From positions 1 through 50,720 of the IMG/VR virus record IMGVR_UViG_3300023179_000002: a DNA stretch of 50,720 nucleotides; one strand, 5' to 3'. A program made the position numbers and the translations under genes. The notes under the pieces were generated by a model. That model saw nothing but the letters and a program-made list of their open reading frames with translations. It searched no databases and had not been told where the DNA came from. Shown in pieces: positions 6,194 through 14,951 of the stretch (its first letter is position 1; each line of letters begins with the position of its first letter). This stretch comes from a virus.

Positions 6194-7577
6194 AGATATT
6201 TTTCTCTACAACACGCTGACGCGGCAAAAAGAAACATTCAAACCTGTGGATGATAAAAACGTGCGCATGTATGTGTGCGGTCCCACCGTGTATGATCGCG
6301 CCCACCTGGGCAATGCGCGGCCGGTGGTGGTGTTTGATACGCTGTTCAGGTTGCTGCGCCACAAATATGGCCACAACCATGTCACCTATGCCCGCAACAT
6401 TACCGATGTTGATGATAAAATTATGGCCCGCGCCCATGAAACGGGTGAGAGCATTGAAAGCCTGACCACACGCACCACGCAGGCCTATCATGATGATATG
6501 GGTGCGCTGAATGCACTGCCCCCCACCATCGAGCCGCGCGCCACAGGCCACATTGCCGAGATGATTGCGCTGAATGAGGTATTGATTGCAAAAGGTCATG
6601 CTTATGTGGCCGAAGGTCATGTGCTTTTTCATGTGCCCAGCATGAAAAATTATGGCCAGCTTTCACGCCGCAGCCGCGATGAGCTGATTGCCGGCGCGCG
6701 GGTGGATGTGGCACCCTATAAAAAAGATGCGGCCGATTTTGTGTTGTGGAAACCCAGCGCGCCCGATCAACCAGGCTGGGAAAGTCCGTGGGGTCGTGGC
6801 CGGCCTGGCTGGCACATTGAATGTTCGGCCATGGCGCGCAAACATTTGGGCACGACGTTTGATATTCATGGCGGCGGGCTCGATCTTATTTTTCCCCATC
6901 ATGAAAATGAAATTGCACAAAGCTGCTGCGCGCATGATGGCGCGCCACTGGCCCGTGTGTGGATGCATAACGGATTTCTGACCATCAATCATGATAAAAT
7001 GAGTAAATCGCTGGGCAATTTTTTTACGGTGAATGATCTGTTGCAGAAACATCATGGAGAAGTGATACGCCTGGCGCTTTTGTCGGCGCATTATCGCCAA
7101 CCGCTGGATTTTTCTGAAGAAAAGCTGCAAGAATGCAAGGTGACGCTGGAAAAATGGTACAGCGCTCTTGGCAACTGCACAGAGATTGAAAACGAGTATG
7201 CTGATTTAAGCCAGCGCCACCAACTGCAGGTTTTTGGCCCCGCTGAAGAAGCGCTGTGTGATGATTTGAACACGCCACAAGCCATGACAGAATTAAACCA
7301 ACTTGCTGCAAAAATATTTAAGTTGCCTCTTGGCTCTGATGAACGAAAAAAATTGTCTCACACCCTCAGATACTCAGCTCAATTCCTTGGGCTGCTGTAT
7401 TGGACGATTGACAGACCTGTACTTGATGCCCTGCTTCGAGAGTATGCTCAGGCGCGATACAACAAAGATTTTGCCAAGGTTGACCAATTACGCGCTGAGA
7501 TTCAAAAGCTGGGCGTGCAAATTGAGGATGGCCCCAAGGGCACATATTCACTTCGGCCATTTTGGAGATCGTTTTGA
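6183..7577 (+). CDS. cysS: Cysteinyl-tRNA synthetase (phage-borne)
   Basis: 464 residues, full length for the family (E. coli 461). It charges tRNA-Cys with cysteine using ATP. The class I catalytic motifs are intact: HLGN (41-44, the HIGH motif) and KMSKS (272-276). All four zinc ligands that select cysteine are present: C32, C214, H239, E243, matching E. coli C28, C209, H234, E238. The anticodon-binding helical region follows. It overlaps the upstream gene by 11 bp and the downstream gene by 4 bp, so it is stably built into the operon and is not an assembly join. A complete synthetase is rare in a 50-kb phage. The tRNA-like gene nearby has A73, whereas tRNA-Cys needs U73, so it is probably not its substrate. 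Confidence 0.96.
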   Translation: MESKDIFLYNTLTRQKETFKPVDDKNVRMYVCGPTVYDRAHLGNARPVVVFDTLFRLLRHKYGHNHVTYARNITDVDDKIMARAHETGESIESLTTRTTQAYHDDMGALNALPPTIEPRATGHIAEMIALNEVLIAKGHAYVAEGHVLFHVPSMKNYGQLSRRSRDELIAGARVDVAPYKKDAADFVLWKPSAPDQPGWESPWGRGRPGWHIECSAMARKHLGTTFDIHGGGLDLIFPHHENEIAQSCCAHDGAPLARVWMHNGFLTINHDKMSKSLGNFFTVNDLLQKHHGEVIRLALLSAHYRQPLDFSEEKLQECKVTLEKWYSALGNCTEIENEYADLSQRHQLQVFGPAEEALCDDLNTPQAMTELNQLAAKIFKLPLGSDERKKLSHTLRYSAQFLGLLYWTIDRPVLDALLREYAQARYNKDFAKVDQLRAEIQKLGVQIEDGPKGTYSLRPFWRSF

Positions 7578-7852
7578 CTGACATCGCCGCCGCAATGCTC
7601 GCCGTGTCGCTGATGACTGGCCTTCCCGTCCCGCCTCCGCCCATCGTGGTTGAGACGCGCGAGGAAATGCCTTGCGCTGGCGAAGCAAAAAGGCCAGTCG
7701 GCTTGTACTGCATGGGCCATGTTTGGTTGCGCGATGACGCAACACAAGCTGTCGCTGTGCATGAGATGGTTCACCATTACCAACATCACTACCACGCCGA
7801 GATGTTGGAATTACATGCGTATGAACTTGAACGGAAATGGAGCAGACAATGA
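7574..7852 (+). CDS. Small HExxH metalloprotease-like protein
   Basis: About 92 residues from the TTG at 7574, which overlaps the cysS stop (TTGA) behind a GGAG site; TTG 7562 and ATG 7595 are alternatives. It has a hydrophobic N-terminus, possibly a signal peptide or membrane anchor, then PVPPPPIVV, and near the C-terminus HEMVHHYQHH followed by ELHAYELE. HExxH with a downstream Glu is the zincin pattern. The protein is much shorter than normal proteases, so activity is uncertain. It may bind zinc or act on a peptide. Confidence 0.6.
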   Translation: MTDIAAAMLAVSLMTGLPVPPPPIVVETREEMPCAGEAKRPVGLYCMGHVWLRDDATQAVAVHEMVHHYQHHYHAEMLELHAYELERKWSRQ

Positions 7853-8064
7853 AAATCAAGGAAATAATCTCACAGCACCGTCGCGACTTTACTGCCGTGT
7901 ACGAATGCGAACACTGCGGGCGCACAGAACGTGGTAGTGGCTACGATGATGACAACTTCCACAGAAATGTTATACCTGCGAAAGTTTGCAGGTCATGCGG
8001 CAAAACAGCGGCAGATAACTATAGGCCGATGGCAACGAAATACGCAGCGCATGAGGTAGTGTGA
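7849..8064 (+). CDS. Zinc-ribbon-like small protein
   Basis: 71 residues from an ATG overlapping the upstream stop (ATGA). It carries CEHC at about 24-27 and CRSC at about 51-54, a classic two-knuckle zinc ribbon. It is part of a coupled chain from 7574 to 9611. The zinc ribbon suggests nucleic-acid or protein binding. Confidence 0.7.
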   Translation: MKIKEIISQHRRDFTAVYECEHCGRTERGSGYDDDNFHRNVIPAKVCRSCGKTAADNYRPMATKYAAHEVV

Positions 8065-8420
8065 TGACCGACACACTTGCAAAAATAGCCGAGCTGCAAA
8101 AGCAGATTGATGAGTTGAAAGCGAAGGCTGAGGTAGAGAAAGAGTGGCCGCAAAAAGGAGATACTGTTTATAGTTTGCACTCCGACGGTTATATTAATGT
8201 CATTGTTTGCGGATATGATGTTAAAGTGCTGGTAGAACGAACTGAACGCGGTGAAATATTCTTGACATTGGATGAAGCCAAGAAGCACGACCGCTGGAAA
8301 ATACTAGACAAAAAGCTGCGCGATTTGGGGGCATCTGAGGAGAATTATTTTCCTGTTTTACGGCAGATTATTGAAGCATACCCAGCAACACCAACAGGGC
8401 ATGAAAAGGAAGGTGAGTGA
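8064..8420 (+). CDS. Conserved phage hypothetical with a shared C-terminal tail
   Basis: 118 residues. An N-terminal coiled coil (KIAELQKQIDELKAKAEVEK) is followed by a small beta domain (GDTVYSLHSDGYINVIV) and FLTLDEAKKHDRWKILDKKL. Proteins with this arrangement are common uncharacterised phage proteins. The end, QIIEAYPATPTG, matches the tail of the pentapeptide protein at 2372-3040. Start and stop are both in ATGA overlaps. Confidence 0.7.
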   Translation: MTDTLAKIAELQKQIDELKAKAEVEKEWPQKGDTVYSLHSDGYINVIVCGYDVKVLVERTERGEIFLTLDEAKKHDRWKILDKKLRDLGASEENYFPVLRQIIEAYPATPTGHEKEGE

Positions 8421-8761
8421 TGACACACGACTACAGGCACACACTCACCCCTTGGGTGTTAGAAGATAGACGTGAGCGCGGCGAAGGATTTTCAATTAAG
8501 TCACCTTCGGTACATTACTCATCTTGCCTTGTTGCTCACTACATTGGCGAAAGTGACGCGAAGTTTATTGTGCGAGCCTGCAACACATATGATGCTTTGG
8601 TTCGGATATATGAAGCTGCGAAAAAAGTAATGGACTTACTCGAAAAGCACGGCTCAGACGCAGTGCCCCATTTAATGGATACCGACGAAAATTGCGGGCA
8701 GAAACTTCGTGAGTTTATTGCGGAATATACAAAGATTATCGAACCAAAAGCAGGTGAGTGA
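8420..8761 (+). CDS. Conserved phage protein, diverged 'LIAAAPELL' relative
   Basis: 113 residues. AKFIVRACNTYDALVRIYE aligns with the NAKLIAAAPELLAAL family of the gene at 1829-2128. The N-terminus PWVLEDRRERGEGFSI also fits that family. Function unknown. It is coupled on both sides through ATGA overlaps. Confidence 0.7.
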   Translation: MTHDYRHTLTPWVLEDRRERGEGFSIKSPSVHYSSCLVAHYIGESDAKFIVRACNTYDALVRIYEAAKKVMDLLEKHGSDAVPHLMDTDENCGQKLREFIAEYTKIIEPKAGE

Positions 8762-8949
8762 TGACCAAGCAAGAAAAACACCATATTGGTGATGGGGTTT
8801 ATGTTCATCTAAACCAGTTTAACCAGATTGTGCTTGAGAGCAGTTTTGGCTTTGGTGGGGAGGCACAAAACGTCATTTATTTAGAACCTGACGTAATGCT
8901 TGAACTTATTAAGTTTTCATTACAAGCAAAGGCACGAAACAATGACTGA
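8761..8949 (+). CDS. Small hypothetical protein
   Basis: 62 residues from the ATG overlapping the upstream TGA by one base. It has beta-rich segments (YVHLNQFNQIVLESS) and an amphipathic C-terminal helix. No family recognised. The last 8 bp overlap the next gene. Confidence 0.6.
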   Translation: MTKQEKHHIGDGVYVHLNQFNQIVLESSFGFGGEAQNVIYLEPDVMLELIKFSLQAKARNND

Positions 8950-9319
8950 CAAACCCGAACTTAAACCCTGCCCGTTTTGTGGTGGAACTGATTTGGAATT
9001 CGATTCCAATATATGTTGGGAGTGCAATCAGGAGAAACTTGTACAAGCCACTATAGAGTGTAAAAAATGCGACTGTACGATGTACGCTGACTACGATGAC
9101 GCACTAATAAAAAAATGGAACACGCGGCATGATGAAGCAGTTTTAGATGAGATTGAACACAGGTTTTCTTGCGTGCTTGAAAAGGCCACTGGAGGCATGA
9201 TGAGCAAGACGAATTACGATAAGCAAACTATGTACACACAAATAGATGAATTTTTAGACCGAGAACGCCAAGAAGCTTATCAAGAAGGCTACGATTGGGC
9301 AAAAAAGAAGGAAAGATGA
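8942..9319 (+). CDS. Lar-like restriction-alleviation zinc protein
   Basis: 125 residues. The N-terminus LKPCPFCGG, then CxxC (ECKKCDC) and KKWNTR, follow the Lar/restriction-alleviation pattern (CPFCGG...V.C..C......W..R). Rac-prophage Lar modulates type I restriction-modification, but many phage members only share the zinc fold. The second half is a charged helical extension (EFLDRERQEAYQEGYDWAKK). The ATG at 8942 is chosen because the family starts just before the CPFCGG motif. Confidence 0.75.
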   Translation: MTDKPELKPCPFCGGTDLEFDSNICWECNQEKLVQATIECKKCDCTMYADYDDALIKKWNTRHDEAVLDEIEHRFSCVLEKATGGMMSKTNYDKQTMYTQIDEFLDRERQEAYQEGYDWAKKKER

Positions 9320-9411
9320 AACACGACCACAGAGATGCGCTGGAAAATGCTGCCACAAATAATATAGAGTTTTATTCCGATGGAACGCCAACTTTTAGAG
9401 GGTTAGATTGA
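9316..9411 (+). CDS. 31-residue coupled mini-ORF
   Basis: This frame opens in an ATGA overlap with the Lar-like gene and closes in a TTGA overlap with the next frame, which is the pattern of real genes in this chain. The sequence MKHDHRDALENAATNN has no known relative. It may serve mainly to couple translation. Confidence 0.4.
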   Translation: MKHDHRDALENAATNNIEFYSDGTPTFRGLD

Positions 9412-9611
9412 AAGGCTCTCGAACGATGAACGACGACAGACACTCTTGCATAGGCGATTGCACGCCAAAAGAAAGCGCCGAGCAGTACGCGGACCACCAA
9501 GATTGCTGTGTGCGTTTGCTGCAAAAGCTTGGATTTCATGAATTGGCTGAACAAAGAACAAAATGCAGGAAGGGAGGGACCGATGTCCGCAACGAACCAA
9601 CTGACTCTTGA
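9408..9611 (+). CDS. Small Cys/His-rich hypothetical protein
   Basis: 67 residues from TTG 9408 (behind GAGGG), or 61 from ATG 9426. It has CIGDC, DCC and a further Cys, giving possible metal ligands. The final part overlaps the next gene. Confidence 0.5.
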   Translation: MKGSRTMNDDRHSCIGDCTPKESAEQYADHQDCCVRLLQKLGFHELAEQRTKCRKGGTDVRNEPTDS

Positions 9612-9819
9612 TTCTTTCCTTAAGTTTGTGGGAAAAGAGCCCACTGAAGCTTTTTACATGCTGGCAACCAGGGCGTTTTCTGCGTGGGAAGAGGAGTCCG
9701 TTACGGGGGAAGATGTGTGCCAATTTGCTCACGCACTTTTTGCCTTTACACTCGCCACTGTTTTAAGTAATATAGACGACAGAGAGGTAGAAAGAAGCCC
9801 CCATGAATCAATCCATTAA
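9583..9819 (+). CDS. Small helical hypothetical protein
   Basis: 78 residues. The ATG at 9583 has a GGGAGGG site; the frame extends upstream without a better start. The sequence is helical and aromatic (DSFLKFVGKEPTEAFYML). No family recognised. Confidence 0.6.
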   Translation: MSATNQLTLDSFLKFVGKEPTEAFYMLATRAFSAWEEESVTGEDVCQFAHALFAFTLATVLSNIDDREVERSPHESIH

Positions 9820-10162
9820 ACTATCCGAGGCTTCGCTACGATTAAACCCTAGGGTTTTTGTCACCCAAGGCACTGACCTTGATTTATCCAAAGCGGCCCG
9901 TTTTGGCGAGCTTGAGGTTATCATGCCCACTCGCACAAATATTGTAGCGGCCTCCAACCCCACCTTCTGGCGTATTTTTGATGGCCTCAAAGATTTTAAT
10001 GGCGACACCGACTACCTTCTTCCGCTGGGGGATCCTGTTGTTATCGGACTTACTTTTTTATCGCTGGCGGAAAAGAACTTAGAGACCCTGCGAATACTTA
10101 AATGGGACCGACACCTCAACGACTACTATGTCGTTAAACTTAACCCGCGGAGGAAACCATGA
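9803..10162 (+). CDS. Hypothetical protein
   Basis: 119 residues behind GAGGTAGAAAG. Mixed alpha/beta with no motif I recognise. It ends in an ATGA overlap with the next gene and so belongs to the same unit as the replication proteins that follow. Confidence 0.65.
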   Translation: MNQSIKLSEASLRLNPRVFVTQGTDLDLSKAARFGELEVIMPTRTNIVAASNPTFWRIFDGLKDFNGDTDYLLPLGDPVVIGLTFLSLAEKNLETLRILKWDRHLNDYYVVKLNPRRKP

Positions 10163-10764
10163 ATCTTGGACCCTTAACCTTGGATAACCTATTTGAGGAC
10201 AGTCAAACCATGGTTCCGATCAAGGGGACTGCTCCTTCCTTGGCGGAACTTCAAGCCGTTGGGAAACAAATACAGGACATCGATAATTTAATAATGTCCT
10301 TGGAGGAACGGTTAAAGATTGCGAAAGAGCAACGAGAACACCTCTCAGAGCAACGGCTACCGGATCTTATGGCAGCGTTGCAGCTTAAAAGTTTTACCTT
10401 GGAGGACGGAACAGTGTTCGAGACCGCCCAGATGGTGAGTGCCTCCATTAAGGAAGATAAAAGAGAGGATGCTCACGCATGGCTAAGAGCGCGTGGTCTG
10501 GGGGACATTATTAAAAACGAAGTTATTACCACTTTTGGGGCAGGGGAGGACGAAGACGCCCAGCGCCTTATGGAAACTGTCCGAGACCTCTCTTCAGAAG
10601 GTAAGATAAATTATGGTAAACTCGATCGAGTGGAGCGGGTTCACCCACAAACCCTTAAATCAATGGTCAAAGACCGTTTGGCGAAAGGGCAAGATTTGGA
10701 TGTCGAACTTCTCGGTATTTTCATTAAGGATGTTGCCGTAATGAAGATGGCCAAGAAAAGGTAA
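10159..10764 (+). CDS. Coiled-coil phage protein of the replication block
   Basis: 201 residues. Residues about 35-75 form a coiled coil (IDNLIMSLEERLKIAKEQRE), followed by a compact domain with LEDGTVFE and AHAWLRARGLGDII. In podoviruses, a gene of this size and type often precedes the ssDNA-binding-like protein and primase-helicase, as here. Role unknown; an accessory replication or recombination part is inferred from context only. Confidence 0.6.
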   Translation: MNLGPLTLDNLFEDSQTMVPIKGTAPSLAELQAVGKQIQDIDNLIMSLEERLKIAKEQREHLSEQRLPDLMAALQLKSFTLEDGTVFETAQMVSASIKEDKREDAHAWLRARGLGDIIKNEVITTFGAGEDEDAQRLMETVRDLSSEGKINYGKLDRVERVHPQTLKSMVKDRLAKGQDLDVELLGIFIKDVAVMKMAKKR

Positions 10765-10829
10765 CGTCGACCTGCGACAGACGTGACAGCTTGGATAGAC
10801 AAGCATAACCAAGAAAGTGAGAACGAAAC

Positions 10830-11654
10830 ATGACCAAACAAGCAAAATCCAAAGAACTGGCTTCAGTAAAGTCAACTGAGCTTGCTCTTGTCGATACGGA
10901 TCTTATCAGCATGGTCGCTGAAGATTCAGGGATGGGTTTGCAGAATCTTAGCAGCAATGACATGCAGACGCCTATTCTGCGGTTGCTGCAAGCCAATTCT
11001 CCTATCTGCAAGAAATCGGACCCTGCTTATGTTCAAGGGGCCACCGAAGGGGACTTCTATAACAACGTAACGGGAAAAGTGTACAGCGGAGAGGAGGGGA
11101 TTAATGTCATCCCTTGCCACTTCGAGAAAGTGTATATCGAGTGGAAAGCAGGACGGAATGGTCTGGCGGGGATTCACCCTTCGGACACACCTAAGCTTGC
11201 AGAGCTACGCACCGTAAAAAATCAGGAAGGTCGAGAAGTACAAGTGCTTCCTAACGGGAACGAGTTTGTTGAAACAAACCAGCACTATATTCTTATCCTG
11301 AACGAAGACGGTACGTTTGAACCTGCGGTGCTCGGTATGTCGTCCAGTGCTCTTTCAGCATCGCGTCGGTGGAACACGTTGATGAAACAAGTCATCCTGA
11401 AAAAGGACGGGCGCAGTTTTATCGCTCCCAGCTTTTATACCGTATACAAAGTGCAGTCCAAGACTTCGGTCAAAGACAAGTATAGCTGGGCCTCGTTTAA
11501 TATCAGCCCTGTGGGTCCTGTCTCATCGGTCGATGTCTACAACGCCGCAAAAAATTTCCATCGTAGCATTGCTGAGGGACGGGTTAAAGTGAAACATGAG
11601 GTTCCTGACGAGGCTCCTGCGTCGTCAGTCAATGTATCTGACCTTGACGGATAA
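10830..11654 (+). CDS. Conserved phage protein, possible ssDNA-binding protein
   Basis: 274 residues. The pattern TPILRLLQANSP, GDFYNNVTGKVYSGEEGINVIPC and SALSASRRWNTLM is familiar from an uncharacterised phage family that sits beside primase and polymerase genes, and is sometimes labelled ssDNA-binding. The N-terminal 25 residues are low complexity and the C-terminus is acidic, as in many SSBs. The leader AACCAAGAAAGTGAGAACGAAAC precedes the ATG. No experimental role is known to me. Confidence 0.6.
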   Translation: MTKQAKSKELASVKSTELALVDTDLISMVAEDSGMGLQNLSSNDMQTPILRLLQANSPICKKSDPAYVQGATEGDFYNNVTGKVYSGEEGINVIPCHFEKVYIEWKAGRNGLAGIHPSDTPKLAELRTVKNQEGREVQVLPNGNEFVETNQHYILILNEDGTFEPAVLGMSSSALSASRRWNTLMKQVILKKDGRSFIAPSFYTVYKVQSKTSVKDKYSWASFNISPVGPVSSVDVYNAAKNFHRSIAEGRVKVKHEVPDEAPASSVNVSDLDG

Positions 11655-11657
11655 TGG

Positions 11658-14159
11658 ATGGGCACCCCTATGGCCTTTGATCCTCGAACTGCGCCCGAAG
11701 GAAAAAGGGTATACTGTCACGAGTGTCTCATGTGGATTAGTGACCACATGCGGAAAGACCTCTATGCAGCGTATCGAACCAACAGTGCAGGAAAAGGACT
11801 TTATCTCCCCGTGGAGGAAAAAGTCACTAACAGACTTCTTTCCGAACATATCGCGGGGGAAAAACCCATAGGACAATATCTTTTGCTGCCACCTGAACGC
11901 AATACAGTTCGGGTGGCAGTGATCGATATTGACGATAAAAAAAGACAAAAGGATTGGAAAGACCTGTGCGGGATTGCGGCGCATATTTGCGACACGCTAG
12001 GGTCTGCCTATGCTCCATGGGTATGCCGCTCTGGCTCTGGTCACGGTATCCATATATGGTTTTTCTGGCCCTCTCCGCAGCGGGCAGTTTATGTGCGACA
12101 AGCGTTACGCCCTGTTGTGGACAAGATGCGGGTTAAATACGATGTAAGCATTGACTTGTTTCCCGCGCAGGATGAAGCAGCCCAGCTTGGGAACCTTGTC
12201 GCCGTACCTTTCTCTCGCAAGTCGCGGTATATAACTAATTTGGGCACCGGCGATGTCCATAGTGACCTTTCGACATGGGAAGGCCCTCTGCCACGTTACT
12301 CGGCAGATCTGTATGAACAACAGATCATGGACCTTGATTCCTTGATCGAGGACGCTGGAAAAGGCCTACCGTCAGAGAATGATGTTGCCTACGGCCCTGT
12401 GGACATACCCACAATTAAAGAGGCTCTCTCGTTTGTTTCGAACGATGACTACGCTGTCTGGATACGGGTAGGACTAGCTTTGAAAACAGCAGCGGGTAGC
12501 GGGCAGCTTACAGATGAGGAAGGGAAAGAGATTTGGGATTCATGGTCGAAGAACAGCCCTAAGTACGATGCTTGGAGAATTAACTACGACTGGAACAGGT
12601 TTAATGAGAGACGCAGTGGCGTAACGCTGGGCACCGTCTGGCACTATGCCTATCGCGGCGGATGGAAGGGCCCTGCACCGTCTGCCGTGGCTAATGACAC
12701 ACCTTCGGAGGCGCCTTCTCCCCCTGTGATGTCAGCAGCACAGGGGCAAAACAAAAACCCGACATCTTCCGGTGGGTCTGAAAATATACAAGAAGTGAAC
12801 CGAGATCATTTTGTGGCACGGGAAGGAAGTAAGTATTTTATATTCAAGGAAGTTTTGGACGATGATTTTAAACGGCAGTCCGTTGTGAGGTTGACCAAGC
12901 AAGATTTTCTAATTGAGTTAGCGAATAAAATGGAGCTGTCGTATACAAAGACCGGACGACTAAGCAGTGAACCCTTGGCAGAGGCGTGGTTAAAAAGCCC
13001 CCACCGGCGGCAGTACGAGAGTATTGTTTTCAACCCTGAGGGAGCTCCGGAAAACACCTACAACCTGTGGCGTGGATTTACGGTTAAGCCTTCCTCCGAA
13101 GGCTCTTGCGAATTGTTTAAAGAGCATGTGCTCAACAACATCTGCCGAGGGGATGAGAACGTCTATAACTACGTCATGAATTGGTGTGCGTTTACGATAC
13201 AGTTCCCTGGCACTCCGATTGGAACTGCTCTTGTTCTACGAGGTGGACAAGGCACAGGCAAAGGAACCTTAGCTAAGGTTATTGGTAATTTGTTCGGCCA
13301 GCACTTTATTCACGCCTCTAATAAAAACACCGTTTTTGGCCGATTTAATGCGTGCCTCCACGACTGCATCCTTCTATTTCTGGACGAAGCGTATTGGGCG
13401 GGGGCGAAGGCAGAACAATCAACTCTTAAAGCTTTAATCACCGAGCCTACGCTTCAAATTGAAGGTAAGAATAGAGACACGATCACGACCAAAAATATGG
13501 TGCACACCATCATCGCCACCAATAATGATTGGTCGGTTCCCACTGACTTGGACGATCGTCGTTTCCTAACGCTTCATGTCGCAGACACACGGGCCAGAGA
13601 CTACACCTACTTTAACGCACTATACGATCAGTTGAAACGAGGCGGCTACTCGCGGTTGTTGTACGAACTGCAACAGCGTCAAGTTTCGGAGTTTCAGCCA
13701 GCGGCCATTCCAGGTACACCAGAATTGTGGGTACAAAAAAGAAACTCACTATCAAGTATCGGAGAATGGTGGCTGGAGCGATTGCAGCAAGGGACACCTG
13801 GTTCTAGCATTAAAGATTGGGATGTTGCTGTTCCTGTTACGGCTATGTACCACGATTATGTAGACTACTGCGAGCTGGCAAAAATTCGTTCGACCGGAAC
13901 AAGTACTTGGTTTATGCGGAAGCTTTCAGAGATGATCCAACACAGGGAGATCGCTGACCGACGAACTTTAACAGAGGGGATTGTTACCCGAAAAGGTGTG
14001 CTTGAGCCTGGCACACGCCAAGTGTTTTGGCGACTGCCTTCATTAAAAGAATGCCGTGAGATTTTTGCGTTACAGGCCAAGGCAGAGATCATCTGGGACA
14101 GTATCCCTGAAACTGTCGCCCAAAAGAAAAGGAGAGAGTCCGATGAAATACTTATCTAA
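11658..14159 (+). CDS. Primase-helicase: AEP-like primase, PriCT-like and SF3 helicase
   Basis: 833 residues. The N-terminal third has the archaeo-eukaryotic primase signature (VAVIDIDD, then SGHGIHIWFFW). The middle part fits a PriCT-2 domain (DWNRFNERRSGVTLGTVWHY, about 312-332). After a low-complexity linker, a superfamily 3 helicase has Walker A GGQGTGKGT (about 528-536), Walker B LLFLDEA (about 572) and sensor IATNND (about 619). It should prime and unwind DNA at the phage fork with the polymerase at 16602. The start lies 3 bp after the previous stop. Confidence 0.9.
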   Translation: MGTPMAFDPRTAPEGKRVYCHECLMWISDHMRKDLYAAYRTNSAGKGLYLPVEEKVTNRLLSEHIAGEKPIGQYLLLPPERNTVRVAVIDIDDKKRQKDWKDLCGIAAHICDTLGSAYAPWVCRSGSGHGIHIWFFWPSPQRAVYVRQALRPVVDKMRVKYDVSIDLFPAQDEAAQLGNLVAVPFSRKSRYITNLGTGDVHSDLSTWEGPLPRYSADLYEQQIMDLDSLIEDAGKGLPSENDVAYGPVDIPTIKEALSFVSNDDYAVWIRVGLALKTAAGSGQLTDEEGKEIWDSWSKNSPKYDAWRINYDWNRFNERRSGVTLGTVWHYAYRGGWKGPAPSAVANDTPSEAPSPPVMSAAQGQNKNPTSSGGSENIQEVNRDHFVAREGSKYFIFKEVLDDDFKRQSVVRLTKQDFLIELANKMELSYTKTGRLSSEPLAEAWLKSPHRRQYESIVFNPEGAPENTYNLWRGFTVKPSSEGSCELFKEHVLNNICRGDENVYNYVMNWCAFTIQFPGTPIGTALVLRGGQGTGKGTLAKVIGNLFGQHFIHASNKNTVFGRFNACLHDCILLFLDEAYWAGAKAEQSTLKALITEPTLQIEGKNRDTITTKNMVHTIIATNNDWSVPTDLDDRRFLTLHVADTRARDYTYFNALYDQLKRGGYSRLLYELQQRQVSEFQPAAIPGTPELWVQKRNSLSSIGEWWLERLQQGTPGSSIKDWDVAVPVTAMYHDYVDYCELAKIRSTGTSTWFMRKLSEMIQHREIADRRTLTEGIVTRKGVLEPGTRQVFWRLPSLKECREIFALQAKAEIIWDSIPETVAQKKRRESDEILI

Positions 14160-14262
14160 CCTGTGCCGTTATTTCAGTAAGTTGTTTATGAAAAAGGAAG
14201 AGACACTTTATGTGCGGATGTTAAAATTTCATATTGCGAACACAACGCGGATATACCGATGA
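14143..14262 (+). CDS. Small basic protein overlapping the primase end
   Basis: 39 residues from an ATG behind AAAGGAGAGAG, overlapping the primase 3' end by 17 bp. It is basic, with aromatic residues in the first half. It closes in an ATGA overlap with the next gene, which supports it being translated. Confidence 0.45.
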   Translation: MKYLSNLCRYFSKLFMKKEETLYVRMLKFHIANTTRIYR

Positions 14263-14528
14263 ACGATACGGAACGAACCGCGGCAAAAATCCTGCATGAC
14301 CTGGAAGAAAGATCCGCACTCGGCCCTGCTCAAAAATCCATACTTATACAAAACCACATCTCGGAACGTGTTGAAGAGGCGCGGGATCAGATTTGTTTTA
14401 TGCTGTATTCTCGCCTTCAGGTCGAAAAAGTATATCGGCTTGAAGCCAAAGTCCCTGCACCTGAATCCCTATATTTTTCTCGTGCCCTAGAAGAGCTTAT
14501 CGAGTTTATAAAAAGTTCTCCCGTTTAA
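14259..14528 (+). CDS. Helical hypothetical protein
   Basis: 89 residues, almost entirely helical (AAKILHDLEERSALG, ISERVEEARDQI). Starts in an ATGA overlap. No family recognised. Confidence 0.6.
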   Translation: MNDTERTAAKILHDLEERSALGPAQKSILIQNHISERVEEARDQICFMLYSRLQVEKVYRLEAKVPAPESLYFSRALEELIEFIKSSPV

Positions 14529-14613
14529 CTTTCTTTTAACCATAGCGCGTGTATATATCCAACGGCTCGCAGAATAGTTCTGCAAGCATAGAAAGCTAGA
14601 AAGGAAGGTTGGT

Positions 14614-14727
14614 ATGTATCATGATGCTGACAATGACGATGGACACCACAACGTGGGCCTTGAAGTTGGCTCTCTCGTTTTGGTCTTTTTAATTACGTTC
14701 TGTTTCCTCTTGAAGATATACGGTTAG
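14614..14727 (+). CDS. 37-residue membrane peptide
   Basis: An acidic, His-rich N-terminus (YHDADNDDGHH) precedes one membrane helix (GSLVLVFLITFCFLLKIYG). The ATG follows AGAAAGGAAGG. It opens a run of three tiny membrane proteins (to 15033), which is unusual between replication genes. They may act in membrane remodelling, holin regulation or exclusion, but nothing proves a role. Confidence 0.5.
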   Translation: MYHDADNDDGHHNVGLEVGSLVLVFLITFCFLLKIYG

Positions 14728-14735
14728 GGGGAATC

Positions 14736-14951
14736 ATGGGCTACTACATTGAGCACGGCGCAGCGACAGGTGATCCGAGTGGATTATTTATCGGCATCAT
14801 TGCTGCGGCCATTATTATCCCCATCATTAGTGGGATGAGTAACTTCATCGTCTCTAATGAAAGTCCACAGGACAGATATGTAAAATCTATCCGCAAGGAG
14901 CTTCAACGCCGCCGTAGACGGGAAGCAGACAAGTGGAGGGACTATGAATAG
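14736..14951 (+). CDS. Small membrane protein with basic cytoplasmic tail
   Basis: 71 residues. One membrane helix (FIGIIAAAIIIPIISGMSNF) is followed by a strongly basic tail (RKELQRRRRREADKW). It starts 8 bp after the previous stop behind TAGGGGGAA. The positive tail suggests an N-out, C-in arrangement. Confidence 0.6.
   Translation: MGYYIEHGAATGDPSGLFIGIIAAAIIIPIISGMSNFIVSNESPQDRYVKSIRKELQRRRRREADKWRDYE

Noticed and set aside
6183-7577. cysS as host contamination or a chimeric assembly
   Set aside because: It overlaps phage-type genes at both ends by 11 and 4 bp, which a random join would not produce.
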